Shown here: piece by piece, positions 24,927-34,231 of the stretch
Position numbering within the stretch: the stretch's first letter is position 1
How the letters are laid out: the number at the start of each line of letters is the position of its first letter
Translations under genes and position numbers: made by a program
Assembly (NCBI RefSeq): GCF_001620065.1
Contig: NZ_LQGV01000004.1
Location: 310,001-374,000, forward strand
DNA: 64,000 bases
Direction: 5' to 3'
DNA from: Microbacterium sp. TNHR37B
GTDB taxonomy: Bacteria; Actinomycetota; Actinomycetes; Actinomycetales; Microbacteriaceae
The notes under the pieces: model-generated
Seen by the model: the letters and a program-made list of their open reading frames with translations, nothing else
Database searches by the model: none
What the model was told of the DNA's origin: nothing

Positions 24927-26738
24927 TCAGCGGTAGAGGTCGGCGAGCACGTCGGTGCCCTCGGCGAGCAGCGCTCGCCGCTTGATCTTCATGGTCGGGG
25001 TGACCAGGCGCGTATCGTCCAGGTCGGCGACGACGATCGTGAATCGGCGCACCTGCTCGGCGCGCGAGACGCGGAGGTTCGCCGCGTCCACGACGCGCTG
25101 GAGCCGGTCCTGCAGCGCGGAATCGCGGAGGGCTCCGATGCCGCCCGGCCGGGCCGGAGGGAGGGCGACGCCGTGCGCGGTCGCCCACGCCGCCAGGGGC
25201 TCCGGATCGAGCACGAGCAGGGCGGACAGGTAGGGCCTGCCCTCGCCGACCATGATCGCGTGAGCGACCAGGGGATCGGATTCCACCGCCTGCTCCCACG
25301 CGTGGGGTACGACGGTCTTTCCTCCGCTGGTGACGATCACGTCTTTGACGCGGCCGGCCAGGACCAGGTGGCCGTGCTCGTCGAGACGGCCGAGGTCTCC
25401 GGTGCGGAAGAAGCCGTCGACGAACGCTTCCGCATCGTGGCTTGGGTCGCGGTATCCGGCGAAGACGCCGACACCGCGGGCGAGGATCTCGCCGTCTTCC
25501 GCGATGCGCACCGTCGAACCGGGGAGCGGGATCCCCACCGTTCCGGCGCGGATGTCGCCGGGGAGGTTCCCCGTGAGCGGCGCCGTGGTCTCGGTGAGCC
25601 CGTAGCCTTCGACCACGGGAGCCCCCATGCCGCGGAACAACAGCGCCACCTCGGCGTCGAGCGTCGCTCCGCCGGAGAGGATGTAGGCGAGGCGCCCGCC
25701 CATCAGGGCGCGGAGCCGCCGGTAGAAGAGGCGGTCGAACAGAGCCCGACGCGCGCGGAGCAGCGGCCCCGGGGTCACACCCGTCTCTTCGGCGCGGCCC
25801 CAGGAGATCGCCGTCCGCTCGGCTGCTCGCCAGAGGCCCCCGAGGCGTTTCGCCTGCGCTTTGGCGCCCGCGGCGGCGCGGATCTTCTCCAGCACGCGGG
25901 GCACGACGACGAGGAAGGTGGGGCGTCGGTCTTCGAGCACTCCGACCACGCGGCTCGTGTCGGCGAGGTGGGCGATGCGCATGCCCGACGCCAGGCAGAT
26001 GAGCTGGAGGCCGCGCGCGAGCACGTGGGCGAGGGGGAGGAAGATCACGGTGTTGCCGTCCTCCCGGACGACCTCCCGGTAGGCGGCGGCGATGTTGAGC
26101 ACCTGCCCGACGAAGTTGCGATGGGTGAGGATCGCCCCCTTGGGCTCCCCCGTCGTTCCCGAGGTGTACACGTAGGTCGCGGGGGTGTCGAGATCGGCGG
26201 CCGTCCGGCGGGACTCGAGCTCCTCGTCGTCGACCTCCCCGGCGCGCTCCCGCAGAGCCGTGAGTGAGCGCTCGCCCTCGTCCATCGTCCACACGCCCAG
26301 CGCGCCGGCGCCGGCTGCGGCGAAGCCGCGGGAGAGGGCCTCGGCGTGCGCACTGCTGCCCGCGATCCCGAGACGCGGCGCGGCATCCCGGGCGATCGCG
26401 GTCACCTGGTCGACGGAGGACGTCTCGTAGACGGGGACGACCACGGCGCCGGCGAACCAGGCGGCGAGGTCCGACACCGCCCATTCGTACCGGGTGGGCG
26501 CCATGATCGCCACCGCGTCCCCGACGGCCACCCCGTGCGCCATCAGGCCCTTCGCGAGGCTGCGGACCTCGCGCAGGAACTCCATGGTCGTCACGGGTCG
26601 CCAGGGCTCGTCCGCGTGCTCGCCGGCCACGTCGAAGGCGATGTGGTCGGCAGCGGCGGCGGCACGCTGGATGAGCAGATCCGTGACGTTGCGGTACTCG
26701 TCGATCTCGACGAGCGGGTCGGTGCTGCGCTCGCGCAT
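24927..26738 (-). CDS. Long-chain fatty-acid CoA ligase (AMP-forming, FadD15 type)
   Basis: A 603-residue acyl-adenylate-forming enzyme. AMP motif YTSGTTGEPKGAILTH, the GYGLTETTAPLTGN motif, FFRTGDLGRLDEHGHL and the terminal region with TPTMKIKRRALL, where the catalytic Lys lies. It activates a fatty acid to acyl-CoA with ATP. The long-chain FadD15/ACSL subgroup is suggested by the length and by PTRYEWAVSDLAAWFAGAV. CGGAGG before ATG 26738 sets the start. It is followed by the DUF1295 gene and divergent from a second ligase. Confidence 0.9.
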   Translation of the reverse strand: MRERSTDPLVEIDEYRNVTDLLIQRAAAAADHIAFDVAGEHADEPWRPVTTMEFLREVRSLAKGLMAHGVAVGDAVAIMAPTRYEWAVSDLAAWFAGAVVVPVYETSSVDQVTAIARDAAPRLGIAGSSAHAEALSRGFAAAGAGALGVWTMDEGERSLTALRERAGEVDDEELESRRTAADLDTPATYVYTSGTTGEPKGAILTHRNFVGQVLNIAAAYREVVREDGNTVIFLPLAHVLARGLQLICLASGMRIAHLADTSRVVGVLEDRRPTFLVVVPRVLEKIRAAAGAKAQAKRLGGLWRAAERTAISWGRAEETGVTPGPLLRARRALFDRLFYRRLRALMGGRLAYILSGGATLDAEVALLFRGMGAPVVEGYGLTETTAPLTGNLPGDIRAGTVGIPLPGSTVRIAEDGEILARGVGVFAGYRDPSHDAEAFVDGFFRTGDLGRLDEHGHLVLAGRVKDVIVTSGGKTVVPHAWEQAVESDPLVAHAIMVGEGRPYLSALLVLDPEPLAAWATAHGVALPPARPGGIGALRDSALQDRLQRVVDAANLRVSRAEQVRRFTIVVADLDDTRLVTPTMKIKRRALLAEGTDVLADLYR

Positions 26739-27006
26739 GGGCCTCCGTTCGGGTGTGGCTCCGGCGCCGGGAACGGGCGTCGTGGCCGGGTGGCCCAGAA
26801 GCCATCCTGCCGCGTCGGGGATGCCGTTCCGGGCATCGAAGCGGGCCGTGCGGTAGCGGCCCCGATGCTCATTCGGAGCCAACCGGAGATCGGATGGGTG
26901 CTCTTTTCGCGGCGGTGTCGTCGCGTCCAGCTCGCGCCCCGATCGGGCGGGTAGCGTGATCGATCGGCGCGACCTTCCGGCGCGTGTGAGAACGAGGAGT
27001 ACCGCG

Positions 27007-28758
27007 ATGAGCCACTCGACCGCCGACCCGAACGAGGACGACGTCCTCGCCGCACGCCCGTGGCTCCGTGCCTACGCCGACGGTGTGCCGGCGGAGATCC
27101 CCCCGGTCACCGAGACGCTCGTGGAGATGATGGAGTCGTCGGCGCGGAAGCATCGCCGGCGCGTGGCGCTGGAGTTCTTCGGCGCGCAGACGACGTACCG
27201 CGAGCTCGCCGATCGCATCTCGCGTGCGGCCGCGGGGCTGCGCGCGCTCGGGGTGCGCGCGGGCGACCGCGTGGCCCTCGTGCTTCCGAACTGTCCCGAC
27301 CACGTGGTCGCCTTCTACGCGGTGCTCCGGCTCGGCGCGATCGTGGTCGAGCACAATCCCCTCTACACCGCCCGGGAGCTGCGCCACCAGTTCGAGGTGC
27401 ACGGAGCGGATGTGGCGATCGTGTGGGATTCGGTGGCCGACACCATCGCGACGATGCCCGACGACGTCCGCCCGGCCCACGTCGTGGCCGTGGACCTCAC
27501 CGAGGGGATGCCGCTGCGTACGCGGCTCGCGCTGCGTCTCCCGGTGCGGCGTGCCCGGACCGCGCGTGCCGCCCTCACGCGGCGCCCCACGGCGAAGGGG
27601 GTCCGGCGGTGGTCGTCGGTCGCCTCCGGGCGCCCGCTGTCGTCACGCGTGCCGAAGCCCGGCCTCGACGACATCGCGCTCCTCCAGCTCACGAGCGGCA
27701 CCACCGGTGCGCCGAAGGCGGCGATGCTCTCCCACCGGAACCTCCGCTCCAACGCCGCACAGGGACGCGCGTGGCTTCCGGGTCTCCGGGACGGCGAGGA
27801 GGTCGTCTACGGGATCCTGCCGCTGTTCCACGCCTACGGGCTCACGCTGTGCCTCACCTTCGCGATGTCGATCGGCGCCAGGCTCGTGCTGTTCCCGAAG
27901 TTCGATCTCGACCTCGTCGTCGCCGCCAGCCGGATCTCGCCCCCCACCTTCCTTCCCGCCGTGCCGCCCATCTACGACGCGCTGGCCCGCGCGAGCGTGC
28001 AGGGCCGGATCGACCTTCGCGGTGTGCGTTTCGCCATCTCCGGCGCGATGAGCCTCCCGATCCCCACCGTCACGAGATGGGAGGAGGCGACCGGAGGTCT
28101 CCTCGTCGAGGGATACGGGATGACCGAGACCTCCCCGGTGGCCCTCGGTAACCCCGTCGGACCGTCCCGCCGCCCCGGCACCGTGGGGGTCCCGTTCCCC
28201 AGCACCGAGATCCGCGTCGTCGACCCGTCGGATCCGACGGTGCGCCGCGCGCCCGGGGAAGAGGGGGAGCTGTTGATCCGCGGTCCGCAGGTCTTCCGCG
28301 GGTACTGGAACGGCACCGCCGAGACCGACGCCGTGCTCCTCCCCGAGGGATGGCTGCGGACGGGCGACATCGTGACGGTGTCCGATGACGGCTTCGTCAC
28401 GATCGTCGACCGCGTGAAGGAGCTCATCATCACCGGCGGGTTCAACGTGAGCCCGAGTGAAGTGGAGCAGGCTCTCCTGCTGCACCCGGATGTCGCCGAG
28501 GCGGCCGTCGTCGGGATCCGCCGCCCGGGAGGAGGCGAGGACGTCACCGCGGGGGTCGTCCTCAGGGACGGAGCCGTCTTCGACGCGACCGCCCTGCGGG
28601 AGTTCGCGCGGCAGCATCTGACCGCCTACAAGGTCCCGAAGCGCATCGTCGCCCGCGCCTCCCTCCCGCGCAATCAGGTGGGGAAGGTGCTCCGCCGCGT
28701 CGTGCGCGAGGAGATGAGCCGGCCGGACACCTCACCGGACACGACGACGGCGGGCTGA
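27007..28758 (+). CDS. Acyl-CoA synthetase (AMP-forming, long-chain/4CL-like)
   Basis: A 583-residue ligase of the AMP-binding family, more like FadD/4-coumarate-CoA ligases than its divergent neighbour. AMP motif LTSGTTGAPKAAMLSH, the GYGMTETSPVALGNP loop, GWLRTGDIVTVSDDGF and the catalytic lysine region PRNQVGKVLRR. It makes acyl-CoA from a free acid and ATP in the cytoplasm. GAGGAG lies 7 nt before ATG 27007, and TAGCGT near 26951 may be the -10. Two divergent ligases suggest related but different substrates. Confidence 0.9.
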   Translation: MSHSTADPNEDDVLAARPWLRAYADGVPAEIPPVTETLVEMMESSARKHRRRVALEFFGAQTTYRELADRISRAAAGLRALGVRAGDRVALVLPNCPDHVVAFYAVLRLGAIVVEHNPLYTARELRHQFEVHGADVAIVWDSVADTIATMPDDVRPAHVVAVDLTEGMPLRTRLALRLPVRRARTARAALTRRPTAKGVRRWSSVASGRPLSSRVPKPGLDDIALLQLTSGTTGAPKAAMLSHRNLRSNAAQGRAWLPGLRDGEEVVYGILPLFHAYGLTLCLTFAMSIGARLVLFPKFDLDLVVAASRISPPTFLPAVPPIYDALARASVQGRIDLRGVRFAISGAMSLPIPTVTRWEEATGGLLVEGYGMTETSPVALGNPVGPSRRPGTVGVPFPSTEIRVVDPSDPTVRRAPGEEGELLIRGPQVFRGYWNGTAETDAVLLPEGWLRTGDIVTVSDDGFVTIVDRVKELIITGGFNVSPSEVEQALLLHPDVAEAAVVGIRRPGGGEDVTAGVVLRDGAVFDATALREFARQHLTAYKVPKRIVARASLPRNQVGKVLRRVVREEMSRPDTSPDTTTAG

Positions 28759-28786
28759 CCGCGCCCGGAAGCGCCGTCAGCCCGCC
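28749..28786. terminator. Bidirectional terminator hairpin
   Basis: GGCGGGCTGAC, 16-nt loop, GTCAGCCCGCC: an 11-bp perfect stem that includes the stop codon of the acyl-CoA synthetase gene. It lies between convergent genes and can serve both. Confidence 0.65.
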
Positions 28787-28799
28787 GCCTCGGAGCAGG

Positions 28800-29825
28800 T
28801 CAGTACCAGCCGGTGGACTGGGAGTGCGACCAGGCGCCGCACGGGGTCCCGTAGCGGCCGTCGATGTAGCCGAGACCCCAGCGGATCTGTGTGGCCGCGC
28901 TCGACTTCCAGTCGCTGCCGGCGCTGCCCATCTTGCTGCCGGGCAACGCCTGCGGGATGCCGTAGGCGCCGCTGGAGGAGTTGTAGGCGCGGTAGTTCCA
29001 GCCCGACTCCTTGTTCCAGAGCTTCTCCAGGCAGGAGAACTGGTCCGAACCCCAGCCGCGGTCGGCCAGGAGGGCCCGGGCCGTGGCCTTGGCGCCGGCG
29101 ACCGAGTTGTCGCCCGACGAGGCCGGCGAACCGCTGGACGTGCCGCCGCCGGAACCGCTCGATCCGCCCGAGCTCGACGCCGCCTCAGCCTGGGCGGCCG
29201 CCTTGCGTGCCGCCTCTTCCGCCTTCTTCTTCGCCGCGGCGGCGGCCTTGCGCCGTTCCTCGGCCTTCTCGGCCTTCTCCAGGCGCGACAGCAGTCGGTC
29301 GGTGGCCTTCTCGACCTTCGCCGTGTCGGCGGCGGCCTCCTCGGTCGAGGCGGGCAGGAGCAGCACCGGTGTCACGGCGATCGTCTGGAGGGTCTCGATG
29401 TGGTCTTCGACCACCGAGGTGTCGATCGTCTGGGCGCCGGTGATCTTCAGCTTCGACCGGGCGACCTTCTTCTCCGCCGCCTCCGCCTCGCTGACGGCCT
29501 CGCGCGCGTCGCCCAGGGCGTCGCGGGCATCGTCGACGATGTCGTCGAGCGGTTCGTTGGCCAGGGCCTCCGCTTCGGCCGAGATGTACGGCGCGGTCGT
29601 CGTGTCGGTGCTGGCCTCGGACACCAGGGAGCGGGCGACCGTCGCCGAGACGGCGGCGCGGACCGTGGGTCCGGTCGTCGTCTGCGAGGTGACGGCAGGG
29701 TGCGCCGACGGGCTCTGAGCCGCCTGTGCGGCGGTGGACATGCCACCGACCAGGCAGAGGCCGAGAGCGACGGCGACGGCAGCGGAAACGGACGATTCGT
29801 CGGAACGGCGGGGGGTGAAACGCAT
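28800..29825 (-). CDS. Secreted lytic-transglycosylase-like protein with coiled coil
   Basis: A 341-residue exported protein. The N terminus is a signal peptide (AAVAVALGLCLVGGMSTAAQA, with AQA cleavage). Residues about 80-235 are rich in Ala, Glu and Lys and predicted coiled coil, followed by a Ser/Gly linker (about 237-265). The C-terminal domain has WNKESGWNYRAYN, where the Glu is the likely catalytic residue, then SSGAYGIPQALPGSKM and a final GWY, as in small SLT-like domains of actinobacteria. It should cut or remodel peptidoglycan. The start was set at MRFTPRRSDESS; no good ribosome site is visible. A 253-bp gap separates it from the PTS gene. Confidence 0.85.
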   Translation of the reverse strand: MRFTPRRSDESSVSAAVAVALGLCLVGGMSTAAQAAQSPSAHPAVTSQTTTGPTVRAAVSATVARSLVSEASTDTTTAPYISAEAEALANEPLDDIVDDARDALGDAREAVSEAEAAEKKVARSKLKITGAQTIDTSVVEDHIETLQTIAVTPVLLLPASTEEAAADTAKVEKATDRLLSRLEKAEKAEERRKAAAAAKKKAEEAARKAAAQAEAASSSGGSSGSGGGTSSGSPASSGDNSVAGAKATARALLADRGWGSDQFSCLEKLWNKESGWNYRAYNSSSGAYGIPQALPGSKMGSAGSDWKSSAATQIRWGLGYIDGRYGTPCGAWSHSQSTGWY

Positions 29826-30078
29826 ACGCAGAGATGTCTTTCGGGTGGCTTCGACGCGGGCAGACGACCGCGACAGTGCCCTCGGGCCGGGCACAAGTCC
29901 CCGAGTGTGCAGGCCGAATCTGGACGAAACGTGTGGCGATCCTGGGTGATCCGTGAGAGCGGAGGATCTCCGGGGGAGCGGAAACGAATGTGGTCAGACC
30001 TACGGCCGCAACCCCCTGTCGGGGGTGGGGGTGCCGGTATAGAGTCCCGTCTGAGAGATTCCTGAGAGGACGAAGAAC
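29826..30078. other. 253-bp divergent intergenic region
   Basis: It separates the secreted transglycosylase-like gene (minus) from the PTS gene (plus). It contains a CCCCC-TGTC-GGGGG hairpin at 30012-30025 and TATAGAGT at 30038-30045, which may be the -10 of the PTS gene. I searched for a c-di-AMP (ydaO) riboswitch on the minus strand and for a RAT antiterminator before the PTS gene, and recognised neither. Confidence 0.4.
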
Positions 30079-32184
30079 ATGGCATCCAGTCCTGCAGCCG
30101 ACATCATCGATGCGGTCGGTGGACCGCAGAACGTCGCGAGTCTGACGCACTGCGCAACGCGACTGCGCTTCCAGTTGCGCGACGGCGAGAAGGTCGACAG
30201 GAGCACCGTCGAAGCCATCCCCGGGGTGATGGGCGCCGTGCCCCAGGCCGGCGATCGCTTCCAGGTCGTGATCGGCGGCGGCGTGCAGACCGTGTACAAC
30301 GACATCATGGCGCTGCCGCAGATGGCCGACGTCGAAGCCCCGTCCGATGCCGACGTGAAAGCCGCCCAGCGTGCTCGCGGCCCGCGGGGCAACGTGGCCT
30401 GGCTCGACTCGCTCTTCGAGTTCCTCTCCGACTCGTTCCGGCCGATCCTCGGGGCGCTCCTGGGCGCCTCCCTGTTCATCACCTTCATGGCCCTCATGTC
30501 GACCCTCGGCGTGATCGGCAACTGGGCCGACCCGCGCACCGAGCTGCCGCCCTCCTGGCAGTTCGTCAACCTGATGTGGCAGTGCGTGTTCGTCTTCCTG
30601 CCGCTCATGGTCGCCTACAACGCCGCCAACAAACTCGGCGCCGACCCGTGGGTCGGGTTCGCGATCATGGCGGTCGTGATGCTCCCCGGGTTCACGAACC
30701 TCGCGAACCAGGACGGCGCCCAGCAAGTCGCCTTCGCCGGAACGGACATCACGACGATCCCGATCTTCGGGATACCGCTGACGATCTTCAACTACAGCTC
30801 TCAGGTCTTCCCGCCGCTGCTCATGGCCGCCGTGCTCGGTCCGCTCTACAAAGGCCTCAAGCGGATCATCCCCGACAACCTGCAGCTGATCTTCGTGCCG
30901 TTCCTCTCGATGCTCGTGATGATCCCGCTCACCGCCTTCCTGCTCGGTCCGATCGGCGTCTACGCGGGCGCGGCTCTGGCGGACCTGCTGAGCTCGATCA
31001 ACGCCTTCTCGCCCTTCATCTTCGCGATCATCATTCCGCTGGCCTATCCGTTCATGGTGCCGCTGGGCCTGCACTGGCCGATCAACGCGATCATGCTCCT
31101 GAACATCCAGAACCTCGGCTACGACTTCATCCAGGGCCCGATGGGTGCCTGGAACTTCGCGTGCTTCGGCGCCACGGCCGGTGTGCTGCTGCTGGCCTGG
31201 CGCGAGAAGGACAAGCAGATGAAGCAGACCGCGACGGGTGCCCTGGCCGCGGGGCTCCTGGGTGGCATCTCCGAGCCCTCCCTCTACGGCATCCATCTGC
31301 GGTACAAGCGCATCTATCCGCGGATGCTCGTCGGCTGCCTCACCGGCGGTCTCATCATCGGCATCGGGAGCATGGTCCTGGGACTCGAGAACGGCGTGAC
31401 CACGAAGGCGTTCGTCTTCACGTCGCTCTTGACGATCCCGGCCTTCGATCCGATCGGGCTGTATGCGATCGCGGTGCTCGCGGCTTTCGCCGTCTCGATG
31501 TTCCTCATCGTCGTCGGGGGCTACAAGGACAAGGAGCCGGTTGCCGCGGCCGACGCCGCCATCTCGAGTGGCGCGATGCCGGGCGCGGGCGCCGGCACCG
31601 CCGAGTCGGTGTCGGACGTGGCCGGAGGAACGGCCCTGGCCACCGCTCCTGCCGCCACCGCGACCGCCACGGCGCCTGCGGAGAAGAGCGCGGCCGCGCA
31701 GGCCGAGCATGTCGCCGAGCTGACCCTGGTGCAGATCATGTCGCCGCTCGACGGCACCGCGGTGGCGCTGTCGGAGGTCCCCGACCCCGTGTTCGCGGGT
31801 GGAGTCATGGGGCCGGGGGTCGCGATCGAGCCCACCGGCGACACCGTCAGCGCGCCCGGGGCCGGAGTGGTCGTGGCCGCGCAGCCGACGGGGCACGCTT
31901 TCGGTCTGCAGCTCGACAACGGTGCCGAGATCCTCATCCACGTGGGGATCGACACCGTCAATCTGAAGGGCGAAGGGTTCGACGTCAAGGTCTCCGGAGG
32001 GGACCGCGTGGAGGTCGGCGATCCGCTCGTGGTATTCGACCGCGCCGTCATCGAGAAGGCCGGCTATCCGCTCATCACTCCCGTGATCGTGCTGAACGCC
32101 GATGCCTTCGAGACCGTCGACCCCGTGGAGCTGGGCGCCGTCACGGCAGGATCCCCGCTGCTCGACCTGCAGAAGAAGGGCTGA
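30079..32184 (+). CDS. PTS beta-glucoside-type transporter subunit EIIBCA
   Basis: A 701-residue sugar permease of the phosphotransferase system with domain order B-C-A. EIIB (about 1-85) has the phosphorylated Cys25 in LTHCATRLRF. EIIC (about 105-480) has ten or so membrane segments, with the sugar-site motif GGISEPSLYGIHLRYKR. A Pro/Ala-rich linker (about 495-545) leads to EIIA (about 550-700), whose active His is near residue 620 in ILIHVGIDTVNLKG. It imports and phosphorylates a glucoside (beta-glucoside, sucrose or trehalose class). No glycosidase or antiterminator gene is adjacent, so the sugar is unresolved. Confidence 0.92.
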   Translation: MASSPAADIIDAVGGPQNVASLTHCATRLRFQLRDGEKVDRSTVEAIPGVMGAVPQAGDRFQVVIGGGVQTVYNDIMALPQMADVEAPSDADVKAAQRARGPRGNVAWLDSLFEFLSDSFRPILGALLGASLFITFMALMSTLGVIGNWADPRTELPPSWQFVNLMWQCVFVFLPLMVAYNAANKLGADPWVGFAIMAVVMLPGFTNLANQDGAQQVAFAGTDITTIPIFGIPLTIFNYSSQVFPPLLMAAVLGPLYKGLKRIIPDNLQLIFVPFLSMLVMIPLTAFLLGPIGVYAGAALADLLSSINAFSPFIFAIIIPLAYPFMVPLGLHWPINAIMLLNIQNLGYDFIQGPMGAWNFACFGATAGVLLLAWREKDKQMKQTATGALAAGLLGGISEPSLYGIHLRYKRIYPRMLVGCLTGGLIIGIGSMVLGLENGVTTKAFVFTSLLTIPAFDPIGLYAIAVLAAFAVSMFLIVVGGYKDKEPVAAADAAISSGAMPGAGAGTAESVSDVAGGTALATAPAATATATAPAEKSAAAQAEHVAELTLVQIMSPLDGTAVALSEVPDPVFAGGVMGPGVAIEPTGDTVSAPGAGVVVAAQPTGHAFGLQLDNGAEILIHVGIDTVNLKGEGFDVKVSGGDRVEVGDPLVVFDRAVIEKAGYPLITPVIVLNADAFETVDPVELGAVTAGSPLLDLQKKG

Positions 32185-32233
32185 TCGGAGCGAAGCGAGC
32201 CGCGCGAGTCGATGGGCTCAGCGGGCGACGGAC

Positions 32234-33451
32234 TCAGTGGTCGACGGGCGGCAGCGCCGCCACGGCATCCCACAGGGCGTCGGCGACCTCGCGCTTGGTT
32301 CCGCGCGCGCGCCCGACGGGGCCGTCTGCGGTCAGCAGGACGGCCTCGTTGTCGGGCGACTCGAAGCCCCGGTCCCAGTCGACGCGGTTGACGACGAGCA
32401 GGTCCGTCCCCTTTCGGGCGAGCTTCCGCCGCCCTCGCTCGAGGAGCTCGGCGTCGTCGGCGGCGGTCTCGGCCGCGAATCCCACGATGCGCTGCCCGGG
32501 CACCCGGTGCGCGACGAGGTCGAGAAGGATGTCGGGGTTCGCGACCAACGACAGTGTCGCGGTTCCATCGCCGTCCTCCTTGCGCAGCTTCTGGTCGGAG
32601 ACGGTCTGCGGGCGGAAGTCGGCGACGGCGGCGACCATGACCACCACGTCGGCGCCCGCGCTCGCGCCGCGCATCGCCTCGTGGAGGTCGGCGGCGGTGC
32701 TCACCCGGGTGATCTCGATCGAGGGATGCTGTGCGGCTGCGGCGAGCACACCGTCGTCGACGTGCCCGGCCACGAGGCGCACCCGAGCGCCCCGGGCGGC
32801 CGCGGCGAGAGCGACCTCCGCGCCCTGTCTGCCGGAGGAGCGGTTGCCGAGGAAACGCACCGGGTCGAGAGGTTCCCGCGTGCCGCCGGTGGACACCGCG
32901 ACGATGCGATCGGCCAGATCCCGGCGCGGGGCGAGCAAGGCCTCGGCGGCAGCCGCGATCTCCTCCGGCTCGACCATGCGGCCCGGGCCGCTGTCGCCCC
33001 CGGTGAGGGGGCCGTCGGCCGGACCGATCACCTGCACCCCGCGGCTTCGGAGCGTGGTGATGTTGTGCTGCGTGGCGGGGTGCTCCCACATCGCGGTGTG
33101 CATCGCGGGCGCCACGAGAACGGGCGCGGTCGTGGCGAGGAGGGTCACCCCGAGCAGGTCGCCGGCGATCCCTGCCGACATCTTGGCGAGGGTGTTCGCC
33201 GTGGCCGGTGCCACGATCACGAGGTCGGCGCGGGTCCCCAGTGCCACGTGGCGGACCTCGGCGACGTCGTCGTGGACGGAAGTCGTGACAGGATGGCGGC
33301 TGATCGCCTCCCACGTGGCGGTCCCCACGAACCGCAACGCGTCCTCGGTGGGAACAACGTGCACCTCGTGCCCGTTGGTCACGAGTGCGCGCACGAGAGT
33401 GACCGTCTTGTACGCGGCGATGCCGCCGCTGACCCCCACGACAACGAACAT
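32234..33451 (-). CDS. coaBC: Bifunctional phosphopantothenoylcysteine decarboxylase / phosphopantothenate-cysteine ligase
   Basis: A 405-residue flavoprotein making 4'-phosphopantetheine for coenzyme A. The N-terminal CoaC domain (about 1-180) has GVSGGIAAYK, the active His in VRHVALG, the PATANT motif and PAMHTAMWEHPATQ. The C-terminal CoaB domain has VSTGGTREPLDPVRFLGNRSSGRQG and KLRKEDG. The substrate-clamp segment reads LTGGDSGPGRM, without the Cys found in the E. coli ACG form. GGGAGG lies 8 nt before ATG 33451. It is divergent from an NRDE-like gene. Confidence 0.93.
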   Translation of the reverse strand: MFVVVGVSGGIAAYKTVTLVRALVTNGHEVHVVPTEDALRFVGTATWEAISRHPVTTSVHDDVAEVRHVALGTRADLVIVAPATANTLAKMSAGIAGDLLGVTLLATTAPVLVAPAMHTAMWEHPATQHNITTLRSRGVQVIGPADGPLTGGDSGPGRMVEPEEIAAAAEALLAPRRDLADRIVAVSTGGTREPLDPVRFLGNRSSGRQGAEVALAAAARGARVRLVAGHVDDGVLAAAAQHPSIEITRVSTAADLHEAMRGASAGADVVVMVAAVADFRPQTVSDQKLRKEDGDGTATLSLVANPDILLDLVAHRVPGQRIVGFAAETAADDAELLERGRRKLARKGTDLLVVNRVDWDRGFESPDNEAVLLTADGPVGRARGTKREVADALWDAVAALPPVDH

Positions 33452-33487
33452 GCCCCGATCCTCCCACGGCCGCAGGAAGGTAGTCCC

Positions 33488-34198
33488 ATGTGTACCGTGA
33501 TCGTCCACGTGCCCGCCGATCCGGAGACCCCCACGCGGCTTCTCGCCGTGCGAGACGAGGATCCCGACCGGGCATGGGACCGGTTGGGGCAGTGGTGGCC
33601 GGGCGACCACCCGGGCGTCGTCGGCGTCCGTGACGCGCGGGCCGGGGGTGCGTGGCTGGCGGCCGATCCCGCGGGCGGACGCGTGGCCGTGATCCTCAAC
33701 CGCGCCGAGCTCACCGATGTCGACCCCGCCCATCTCGGTTCCCGGGGGCACGTCGTGCTCGCAGCGGTGGCGGGGGAGTCGCTCCCCGACGCCCCGCGCG
33801 TGAACGGCTTCAACCTCGTCGAGGTCGCCGCCGACGGCACTCGCGTGACCATGTGGGACGGCGAGCGTCTGCGCACGCAGCGCCTCGCGCCCGGCGTCCA
33901 CATGATCGCGCACGACGACGTCGACGACCCGGCCACGGCTCGGATCGTCGCCTGGCGCGACGCCTTCGCGATCCCGGGCGGCGGGGATCCGTGGTGGCGC
34001 GAGTGGCTCGATACCCTCGAGCGGACCGCCACCCTCGATCCGACCGACGAGCGGGCCATCATCCGGGACAACCGTCCGTACGGGTATCCCACGCAGTCCC
34101 TCCTCGTATGCGCGGCCTCGGTCGATGCGTCCGGCGCCGAGGTCGTCTACGGCGAGCTCGACCGGCCCGGGGAGTGGAACCGGCTCGAGCTGCGCTGA
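33488..34198 (+). CDS. NRDE (TANGO2-like) family protein
   Basis: A 236-residue protein beginning MCTVIVHVP, with VRDED at about residue 22 in place of the family NRDE motif, and WLAADPAGGRVAVILNR further on. The NRDE/TANGO2 family starts with a conserved Cys after the Met, suspected to be an N-terminal nucleophile; eukaryotic members are linked to haem and lipid homeostasis. The reaction is unknown. AGGAAGG precedes the ATG. Confidence 0.8.
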   Translation: MCTVIVHVPADPETPTRLLAVRDEDPDRAWDRLGQWWPGDHPGVVGVRDARAGGAWLAADPAGGRVAVILNRAELTDVDPAHLGSRGHVVLAAVAGESLPDAPRVNGFNLVEVAADGTRVTMWDGERLRTQRLAPGVHMIAHDDVDDPATARIVAWRDAFAIPGGGDPWWREWLDTLERTATLDPTDERAIIRDNRPYGYPTQSLLVCAASVDASGAEVVYGELDRPGEWNRLELR

Positions 34199-34231
34199 CG
34201 CGGTGTCGGACCCGTCTGGCACTCTGAGCAG

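Noticed and set aside
29826..30078. c-di-AMP (ydaO) riboswitch before the secreted transglycosylase-like gene
   Set aside because: This gene class often carries one in actinobacteria, but I could not find the conserved ydaO sequence blocks. A covariance-model search would decide.
29950..30078. RAT/LicT antiterminator site before the PTS gene
   Set aside because: No RAT-like sequence overlapping a terminator was found, and no antiterminator gene is adjacent.
30576..33500. A 974-codon plus-strand frame across the PTS and coaBC genes
   Set aside because: It runs out of frame through two real genes and has Arg/Pro-rich composition typical of shadows.
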